A stretch of DNA of 64,000 nt from Planctomycetota bacterium (GTDB lineage Bacteria > Planctomycetota > Phycisphaerae > Phycisphaerales > UBA1924). The translations under genes were made by a program, and so were the position numbers. The stretch is taken from NCBI GenBank assembly GCA_024280755.1, contig JAJRPN010000016.1:1-64000 (forward strand). Direction: 5' to 3'. Numbering within the stretch: the stretch's first letter is position 1; the number at the start of each line of letters is the position of its first letter. Positions 58,506-64,000 of this stretch are shown piece after piece. Below the pieces are notes generated by a model. That model did no database searches. It had not been told where the DNA came from and saw nothing but the letters and a program-made list of their open reading frames with translations.

Positions 58506-59939
58506 ATGGCGAACGATCCGTGTCCATCCCAAGAAACCTCAGTGCTTTGCAGCGAATGCGGGGAGGATGTGCGCGTGGTTCGGGATACGAGCAGGGCGTG
58601 GACGCATCGTTCGCGGCTGCTGCCCAAGGCTGCTTGGTTGGCGATCTTCCTTGGGCTGATTGGGTATTGGGTGTCGGATGGTGGCTTTTCGGTATCGCAG
58701 ACTTCGTCAGTTGTGCGAGGGGGATCGTTCTCTGATCCGCATTGGTGGTCCGATGCATCGCTCCATCCTTCAGGGTCGGATGAAGATGATGTGTATGTCT
58801 CGACGCTGGATCTGCGGGATGCGATTGATGGGGATAAAGATGCTTTGGTGCGCGTAGTTGAGAAGGTTAATGAAGCGCATGAACAAAACTTTGATATCGT
58901 GGGCAATAATTTTTTAAGGGCGGTTGAGCGTGTGCAGTTCGCATGGCATGAGCCGGCGGGTTCTTTGTCGGGGATGCGGATCTACCTCTTTGGTGGCCCG
59001 TTGTTGTGGACAAACAAACAAGTTATGTTGCACGACATACGCGACCATGACTCTGTTGGGCGTGATTCATATCGTGAAGTTTGGGAGAGTGAGGGGTGGT
59101 CGTTTGGGCCAAGCTTTGGGCATGCGGAAGTCACTCATGATGGCGCGATCGCTCGCTCATGGAGAGTGAATGTCTTGGGTGTATTTCAGATTGTAAGCGT
59201 GTGCCTTGTTGGGTCGTGGCTGGTTGGATTGATTATCAGGTTGAAAAGGGTTTCTAAGGTCAAAAGGCGCAGGGTTCAGTTTGGCGTATTTTTTCTTTTA
59301 CTTGTTTCCGTTTGTGTTTTTATCTTGTTTGATGCGGAGGGACTGGAGCACGAAAGCGGTGGCGGGCGGGAAGTCGCTCTTTCTGGTGCGTACACGCTTG
59401 GGTATTTGGAGCAAGTTGTGGATGATCAGGACAAACTTGTTGCGTTCTGTGAGGATCTTCTGGATCTGGTTCCGGGGGAACAAGAGGGAGACTTACTGTT
59501 GGCCCAGGCATGGGAGTACAACATGGAGGAAGATCCATCGGATATTCAATGGGAGGATGTGTCACAAGCCGAGGTGGTTCTCTCGGCGGGGTACTTCGCA
59601 TGGTTCGAGTATTCTCGGTATGAGTTTGAGCGAGTTGAGGATGCACAGGAGATTAATGTTCTTGAGAGGGGTGCGAGGTGGAGGCGACTTGTACGGTGGG
59701 GTAATTTAAAGTTTAGTTGGGGACCCTTGGAGAAACAATCGAGCGTGAGCCTGACCTTCTTTGCATGGTTGTCGATTGGAGTGATGCTTTGGTTGCTCTG
59801 GGCGATTGTTCATTGGATGGCTCTATTCAAGTTTCGACGGGTTCTCAAAGGCAGAGTTTCGCGGAATCAGTGTATTTATTGTGCGTATCCGCTTTCGGAT
59901 GAGGGCAAGAAGGCTCGATCTTTGGGAATCGGCTCCTAA
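58506..59939 (+). CDS. hypothetical membrane protein with zinc-binding Cys pairs
   Basis: This 477-residue protein starts with a C-P...C-S-E-C-G-like zinc-ribbon half (residues about 5-18). It has four membrane helices (A-A-W-L-A-I-F-L-G-L-I-G-Y-W; F-Q-I-V-S-V-C-L-V-G-S-W-L-V-G-L-I; F-G-V-F-F-L-L-L-V-S-V-C-V-F-I-L; L-S-I-G-V-M-L-W-L-L-W-A-I-V-H-W-M) and large acidic loops. It ends with a second C-I-Y-C-A-Y-P-L knuckle whose usual partner Cys pair is absent, unlike the related knuckle at 62864-63481; the C-terminus may have been lost. Divergent from the EF-G-like gene. Function unknown. Confidence 0.7.
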   Translation: MANDPCPSQETSVLCSECGEDVRVVRDTSRAWTHRSRLLPKAAWLAIFLGLIGYWVSDGGFSVSQTSSVVRGGSFSDPHWWSDASLHPSGSDEDDVYVSTLDLRDAIDGDKDALVRVVEKVNEAHEQNFDIVGNNFLRAVERVQFAWHEPAGSLSGMRIYLFGGPLLWTNKQVMLHDIRDHDSVGRDSYREVWESEGWSFGPSFGHAEVTHDGAIARSWRVNVLGVFQIVSVCLVGSWLVGLIIRLKRVSKVKRRRVQFGVFFLLLVSVCVFILFDAEGLEHESGGGREVALSGAYTLGYLEQVVDDQDKLVAFCEDLLDLVPGEQEGDLLLAQAWEYNMEEDPSDIQWEDVSQAEVVLSAGYFAWFEYSRYEFERVEDAQEINVLERGARWRRLVRWGNLKFSWGPLEKQSSVSLTFFAWLSIGVMLWLLWAIVHWMALFKFRRVLKGRVSRNQCIYCAYPLSDEGKKARSLGIGS

Positions 59940-59942
59940 ACT
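59937..59942 (+). promoter_or_regulatory. putative -10 box of a leaderless promoter (small ORF and methyltransferase)
   Basis: TAAACT overlaps the stop codon of the preceding gene. The sequence CTCCTAAAcT...TC-GACTATG around it is nearly repeated in front of gltX (61137-61157), with the same eight-base spacing to the ATG. Confidence 0.4.
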
Positions 59943-59950
59943 CTCCGACT

Positions 59951-60055
59951 ATGCCTGATCAGATTGCCATGCCCCGTTTCGATTCGTTACCTGCTGGCCA
60001 GATTCCTGTTTGTCGGAATCGATCAAGTTTTGATACAGCCTTTGGAGAGCCGTGA
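59951..60055 (+). CDS. possible 34-codon small protein coupled to the methyltransferase gene
   Basis: ATG 59951 to TGA 60053-60055 encodes a peptide beginning M-P-D-Q-I-A-M-P-R-F and ending D-T-A-F-G-E-P. Its TGA overlaps the ATG of the next gene as TGATG. A -10-like hexamer lies eight bases before its start in a context shared with gltX. The peptide is not hydrophobic. It could be a translated leader that couples or controls the methyltransferase gene, or chance; conservation would decide. Confidence 0.4.
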   Translation: MPDQIAMPRFDSLPAGQIPVCRNRSSFDTAFGEP

Positions 60056-61116
60056 TGCGTGTGATATGTACTGGCAGTGAGCGCGATGCGTATTTAGCAC
60101 TTCGGTTTGCGGAAATTCGAAGTAGGCATTCAGGGGCAATCGCGTTGTATGGTGCGGGGATACACACGCAGAGGCTGCTCAAAAGGAAAACGCTTGGGCT
60201 CGGGGTGGTGTTGTTTGTTCTCGATGATCATGCCAAGCCGGGGGACGAGATTGCTGGGGTGCCTGTGGTTCGGCCGGCGGATGCAGACGCTGGGGCTGTT
60301 GAGGCGGTTGTTGTTTCGAGTGATCGTTTCGAGGAAGAGATTTATCCTCGTGCTCTTGCTTGGTTCCATGATGGGGCAGAAGAAGCCGCTGTTTATAGGC
60401 TGTATGAAGATGTGCAAGTACGCTACAACGAGCTCAAAGGGGCAAGTGTATTTGAAGGGGCGTTTCGTCTTGATCGGGTGTATATGGAGAAGCACGAGCG
60501 GTCTTTAGTTGCAGCGGGGGTGGTTGAGAATCTGAATCGGATTCCTCGGTTTTATAATTTGATTAATCTGTTTGGGCTCACGCGTGGGTTAGCCGGGCAT
60601 ACAGCCGAAGCCGGGTGCTATCGGGGGCAGTCGTCTTATCTGTTATGCAACGAAATGCGTTTGGAGAAGCCGGGCTTTACTGGGCTTGGGCACACGATCT
60701 TTGATTCGTTTGAAGGGTTTGCCGAGCCTATCCAAGAGGATGGCAATTATGCTCAAAAGCGATTCGATGATTATGCATTTACGGATACTTCTGTCGAGCA
60801 TGTAAGAAATACGCTGAAGGATTTTCCTGAGGTTGAGATCCACAAGGGGTGGATTCCATCGGTGTTTTCGAATGTTGAGGACCGGGAATATCGGTTTGTG
60901 CATATCGATGTTGATATGTATGAGCCAACCCTTGCGGGGCTTGAGTATTTTTATCCAAAGTTGGTGCCGGGAGGGGTGCTTGTGGTGGATGACTATGGGC
61001 CTTGGCCGAAGGGTGCGTATGTTGGGTGTGCAGCGGCTTGTCATGAGTTTGCCCAGAAGCACGGGGTGGGCTTTGCGCCGCTCAACACGGGGAATGCGAT
61101 CTTTCTCAAGCGATGA
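60055..61116 (+). CDS. TylF/MycF-type SAM-dependent methyltransferase
   Basis: This 353-residue protein has GGAGA six bases before its ATG. The N-terminal ~110 residues form a Rossmann-like domain (I-A-L-Y-G-A-G-I-H-T-Q-R-L-L; V-V-V-S-S-D-R-F) seen in proteins that modify nucleotide sugars or cell-surface sugars. The C-terminal domain is TylF-like: A-E-A-G-C-Y-R-G-Q-S-S for SAM, I-F-D-S-F-E-G-F, H-I-D-V-D-M-Y-E-P-T and L-V-P-G-G-V-L-V-V-D-D-Y-G with the metal-binding Asp pair. It probably O-methylates a sugar. Its start overlaps the small upstream frame; gltX follows with its own promoter-like box. Confidence 0.86.
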   Translation: MRVICTGSERDAYLALRFAEIRSRHSGAIALYGAGIHTQRLLKRKTLGLGVVLFVLDDHAKPGDEIAGVPVVRPADADAGAVEAVVVSSDRFEEEIYPRALAWFHDGAEEAAVYRLYEDVQVRYNELKGASVFEGAFRLDRVYMEKHERSLVAAGVVENLNRIPRFYNLINLFGLTRGLAGHTAEAGCYRGQSSYLLCNEMRLEKPGFTGLGHTIFDSFEGFAEPIQEDGNYAQKRFDDYAFTDTSVEHVRNTLKDFPEVEIHKGWIPSVFSNVEDREYRFVHIDVDMYEPTLAGLEYFYPKLVPGGVLVVDDYGPWPKGAYVGCAAACHEFAQKHGVGFAPLNTGNAIFLKR

Positions 61117-61140
61117 GTCGGCTCGATGGGGCTTTGCTCC

Positions 61141-61146
61141 TAAAGT
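61141..61146 (+). promoter_or_regulatory. putative -10 box of a leaderless promoter (gltX)
   Basis: TAAAGT lies eight bases before the gltX ATG at 61155, in a context nearly identical to that at 59937. No ribosome binding site. Confidence 0.42.
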
Positions 61147-61154
61147 AGTCGACT

Positions 61155-62867
61155 ATGACTGAGATTACTGATTCAATCGGCTGTATTACCCGCTTTGCTC
61201 CTTCGCCCACCGGGCATCTGCACATCGGCGGTGCACGCACGGCGTTGCTTTGTTGGGCGTTTGCCAAGGCCAATGGTGGCAAGTTTGTGCTTCGGATTGA
61301 GGATACGGATCAGACCAGATCTTCCGAATCTTCGATGCGGGGGATTCTTGAGGATATGGGGTGGCTGGGGATTGAGTGGGATGAGGGGCCGGAGCTGAGC
61401 TTTGATGGCAAAGCACTCGGCGGCGATCCGCGATCGGTTGGGCCTTTCTTTCAGGCGCAGAGGCTCGAGTTGTACAACACGCATATTCGCACACTGATTG
61501 AAGCCGGCAAGGCGTATCCGGCGTTCGAGACGCCTGAGGTTCTTGATGCAGCACGCAAGGAAGCGATCGCGGCCAAGACCGGATACAAGTACAACCGCGC
61601 GGGGCTTGAGATTTCGCTGGCCGATCGGATCGCGCGGATGGATGCGGGCGAGGCGCATGTCGTTCGGCTCAAGATGCCGGATGAGGCGATCACCGTGCAT
61701 GATGCGATCTTGGGTGATGTGACGGTTGAGCCGAGCGAGTTTGATGATTTTATTATCCGCAAGCGCGACGGGTTCCCGACTTATCACTTGGCTGTGGTAG
61801 TGGACGATGCGTTGATGGGCGTGACGCATGTTCTGCGTGGGCAGGAGCATTTGATCAATACGCCTAGGCACATTGCGATTCAGCGTGCGCTCGGGTTTGA
61901 CACGCCGAGCTATGGGCATATGCCTCTGATTTTTAATCCTGATGGATCGAAGATGAGTAAGCGGGATAAGGACAAGCTGGCGAAGAAGGCGGTGAAGGAA
62001 CAGAAGATCGAATCGTGCCCGATTGAGGGTGTGAACGATGAGGACTTTGCCAAGTGGCTCAAGGATAAAACACGGCAGCTCGCTTCGGATGATTTGATTG
62101 CGTTGGCCAAGGTGCTGGGAATCACGCTGCCTGAGATTGATGTTGAGGATTTTCGGCGGGCGGGGTATTTGCCGGGGGCGCTCAATAACTATCTTGCGTT
62201 GCTCGGGTGGAACCCGAAGGTGAAGAACGAGGATGGGACAGATCTTGAGCACTTTGATATGGACTATCTGGGCAGCCACTTTACTATGGGCGGGATGAGC
62301 AAAGGGCAATCGAAGTTTGATCGCGTGAAGCTGATGAGTTTTAATGGCGATGCGATCGCGGCATTGAGCGATGAAGCGTTCGCCAGCATTTGGTTCGCTT
62401 GGGCACAGCAGTATGATGCGGAGTTGGCTGGGCGGTTTGATGAGGCTGCGATGTTGACGCTTGCCCCAGCGGTCAAGACGCGGTGCAAGACGCTGGCTGA
62501 TGGACGCAACATTGTTGGGTTCGCACTGGTCGCGGACGACTCGATTGTGTACGACGGCAAGGCGGTGCACAAAGCCCTCATCAAGGGTGAGAAGAAAGGG
62601 CTTGAGCTGCTGATGGGGTTCCGCTCGGTCCTCGAAACGATGGATGATTTTACGCCCGAAGCGATCGAGGCTGCGGTGAAGGACTATGCGGAATCTCAGG
62701 AGGTTGGGATGGGGAAACTCGCTCAGCCGTTACGGGTTTCGGCGACGGGTGCAGCGGTTTCGCCGCCTTTGGGTCAGACGCTTGCGATTCTTGGGAAAGA
62801 AGCGGTGGTGAGGCGGATTGATCTGTGCGAGGCGTTTGTTGAGAAGCAGGCGAGTGCGGCGAGTTGA
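61155..62867 (+). CDS. gltX: glutamyl-tRNA synthetase
   Basis: This class I synthetase charges tRNA-Glu. The 570-residue protein has R-F-A-P-S-P-T-G-H-L-H-I-G-G-A-R (HIGH motif H23-I-G-G), L-R-I-E-D-T-D, F-Q-A-Q-R near 100, and K-M-S-K-R at K266-R270. It is longer than the usual ~480 because of a Lys/Glu insertion after K-M-S-K-R (D-K-D-K-L-A-K-K-A-V-K-E-Q, about 271-310) and an extended anticodon-binding end. The discriminating form (Glu only, or Glu plus Gln) cannot be read directly; no gatCAB is nearby. Its stop overlaps the next gene as TTGA. Confidence 0.95.
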   Translation: MTEITDSIGCITRFAPSPTGHLHIGGARTALLCWAFAKANGGKFVLRIEDTDQTRSSESSMRGILEDMGWLGIEWDEGPELSFDGKALGGDPRSVGPFFQAQRLELYNTHIRTLIEAGKAYPAFETPEVLDAARKEAIAAKTGYKYNRAGLEISLADRIARMDAGEAHVVRLKMPDEAITVHDAILGDVTVEPSEFDDFIIRKRDGFPTYHLAVVVDDALMGVTHVLRGQEHLINTPRHIAIQRALGFDTPSYGHMPLIFNPDGSKMSKRDKDKLAKKAVKEQKIESCPIEGVNDEDFAKWLKDKTRQLASDDLIALAKVLGITLPEIDVEDFRRAGYLPGALNNYLALLGWNPKVKNEDGTDLEHFDMDYLGSHFTMGGMSKGQSKFDRVKLMSFNGDAIAALSDEAFASIWFAWAQQYDAELAGRFDEAAMLTLAPAVKTRCKTLADGRNIVGFALVADDSIVYDGKAVHKALIKGEKKGLELLMGFRSVLETMDDFTPEAIEAAVKDYAESQEVGMGKLAQPLRVSATGAAVSPPLGQTLAILGKEAVVRRIDLCEAFVEKQASAAS

Positions 62868-63481
62868 GGCGAGAAAAGATCATCGCGGTGATTGATCGGT
62901 TGCGCGATGAATCGATTGAAGATGAGGAGCGTGTGTTGCTCTTGGGGATGCTGCATTTTCAGGCGGCGGTGGGGCATATGGCGTCTGTGTCGATTGGTGT
63001 GATGGTTGGGCAGTCGATGCGGTGTGCTTGGTTGATTGTTCGGCGATTGGGAGCGATAGATGTTGAGGCTGCTCGACGGTTTCGCCAGGGCGAGTATGCT
63101 CTTGCGACGATATGGGTCTTGATAGGTTGCTTTGTGATCTTGATGCTTGGTCTGCGGATTTTGGTTCGCGTTGATCATGCGTTGCCTGCAACATCTTCTT
63201 TGCCGGCGGTGATGTGGAGCGTTTTTGGATTGGTTGCGGTGTGTGGTTATGTGTTTTTTATACGGATGTTGGCTCGCCCGAAGTTGCTGGCCAAGGAACG
63301 AATGAATAGGAATACTCGTAACATCCCTGGAGCCATGGCGTGTGATGAGCGGTTTCGGCCTTGGTGTATTGGGTGTGGGTATGAGCTTGCAGGGCTTGAG
63401 TCGGCACTTGGTGATGAGCTTTGGGTTGGGCCGGCGGTGTGTCCTGAATGCGGGCAGGAATTTCCGGCGATTGGTGAATAA
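62864..63481 (+). CDS. hypothetical two-helix membrane protein with C-terminal zinc ribbon
   Basis: This 205-residue protein uses TTG at 62864, overlapping the gltX stop, so translation is coupled. It has an N-terminal helical cytoplasmic part and two membrane helices (about 82-100, W-V-L-I-G-C-F-V-I-L-M-L-G-L; about 117-135, M-W-S-V-F-G-L-V-A-V-C-G-Y-V-F-F). A complete C-terminal zinc ribbon follows (C-I-G-C-G-Y-E-L... C-P-E-C-G-Q-E-F). This kind of tail is common in planctomycete membrane proteins of unknown function. It resembles the end of the protein at 58506 but with both Cys pairs present. Confidence 0.7.
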   Translation: MRREKIIAVIDRLRDESIEDEERVLLLGMLHFQAAVGHMASVSIGVMVGQSMRCAWLIVRRLGAIDVEAARRFRQGEYALATIWVLIGCFVILMLGLRILVRVDHALPATSSLPAVMWSVFGLVAVCGYVFFIRMLARPKLLAKERMNRNTRNIPGAMACDERFRPWCIGCGYELAGLESALGDELWVGPAVCPECGQEFPAIGE

Positions 63482-63710
63482 AAAAGGGCGTGATCAATAC
63501 ACGGTTTTTGAGTCGTGGGGGGCGATGATTGTTGGGTGATACCTATTTATACATGGATGGATAAGATGCGGGGTGTGGGTGGCGATTCATAGTGATTTCT
63601 CGAATGGTTCTGAGTTGTGCGGGTACAATCGGCCCAAACAAGTGCGACGAGCACAAAAACCAGAGTTCGCATCTCGATGATGTTCGCTCATAGAGAAGGA
63701 AAACTTACCC

Positions 63711-64000
63711 ATGAATACCAATACATGCGTTTCATTTTCAAGCCGATTTGTAGTCCGTTCTTGCACCACAGCGGTGCTCGCAACGATGGTGCTGTCGGCC
63801 AACGCTGGCGATGATAAAAAATGGGGATACACCGGCGAGCTTGGCCCTGCAAACTGGAGCCAGATCAGTTCGGACTGTGCGGTGTGTGCTGATGGAAAAG
63901 AACAATCACCGATTGATATCCCAGCGGATGCACCAACGAACGATGCGGACATCGTGTTTAGCTATCAGCCATCAGCAATCAACCTGCTCAACAACGGGCA
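63711..64000 (+). CDS. secreted alpha-carbonic anhydrase (5' part; runs off the window)
   Basis: ATG 63711 follows AGAAGGA. After a signal peptide (about 32 residues, L-S-A-N-A-G) the mature start W-G-Y-T-G-E-L-G-P-A-N-W and C-x-x-C...G-K-E-Q-S-P-I-D-I-P match the conserved N-terminal segment of alpha-type carbonic anhydrases, periplasmic zinc enzymes interconverting CO2 and bicarbonate. The three zinc His residues lie beyond the window. The intergenic 63482-63710 shows no other gene. Confidence 0.88.
   Translation, partial: MNTNTCVSFSSRFVVRSCTTAVLATMVLSANAGDDKKWGYTGELGPANWSQISSDCAVCADGKEQSPIDIPADAPTNDADIVFSYQPSAINLLNNG

Noticed and set aside
61173..62570. Long minus-strand frame inside gltX, and similar long shadows inside the BatA-like gene
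   Set aside because: Antisense frames kept open by codon bias of the real genes; no domain or start signal.

Overview
The window looks like a chromosomal segment of a planctomycete of the Phycisphaerae type. Three secreted proteins end in dockerin-like EF-hand modules; two of these carry the C-P-A-D...GDG...LNFFD...GCP signature common in that class. A spondin_N protein ends in a PEP-CTERM-like tail, there is a MoxR-associated (DUF58/BatA/vWA) envelope operon, and the murE-murF-mraY set indicates a meso-diaminopimelate peptidoglycan. The assignment is inference from protein character; no 16S or marker comparison was possible.

Layout. 1-3181: right end of an integrative element (hypothetical protein, remnant of a second integrase, ribbon-helix-helix protein, excisionase-like protein, tyrosine integrase) inserted at the 3' end of ssrA (tmRNA, minus strand, 3119-3469). 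3.6-9 kb: a MITE-like element, a secreted vanadium-haloperoxidase-like enzyme, a TetR regulator, a spondin_N protein and ispD. 9-12.4 kb (minus): lexA, dprA, a lipoprotein and a small hypothetical. 12.5-18.1 kb (plus): queA, a second MITE-like copy sitting on the queA stop codon, then the overlapping murE-murF-mraY unit. 18.1-30.3 kb (minus): a tightly coupled operon DUF58 - BatA-like - vWA - DUF4175-like (split by an in-frame TGA) - small Q/S-rich protein - terpene-cyclase-fold repeat protein - NPCBM-like secreted protein. 30.4-36.6 kb: a membrane protein, pfkA, a very acidic single-pass protein, rsmE and another cyclase-fold repeat protein. 36.6-50 kb: REP-type repeats, a Gly/Cys-rich secreted protein, an M32 carboxypeptidase, a DUF2959 lipoprotein, a CgeB-like glycosyltransferase, an AT-rich HNH-type gene, a class V aminotransferase, an S9 peptidase and a protein with five tandem 142-144-residue repeats. 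50-64 kb: small hypotheticals, a DUF4332 protein, an M19 dipeptidase, a second class V aminotransferase broken by an 11-bp duplication, an EF-G-like GTPase, a zinc-ribbon membrane protein, a possible 34-codon gene coupled to a TylF-type methyltransferase, gltX, and the start of an alpha-carbonic anhydrase.

Cross-cutting signals. (1) Fourteen genes have a TANNNT hexamer 5-8 bases before the start codon and no Shine-Dalgarno sequence, suggesting leaderless transcription; other genes have clear AGGAG-type sites. (2) A two-hairpin REP-like repeat occurs nine times, four of them paired head-to-head inside two ~230-bp elements with terminal inverted repeats and target-site duplications. (3) A second hairpin repeat family beginning GGGTGCC is scattered through the right half. 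(4) Two genes are interrupted at short perfect tandem duplications, which could be real mutations or sequence errors.
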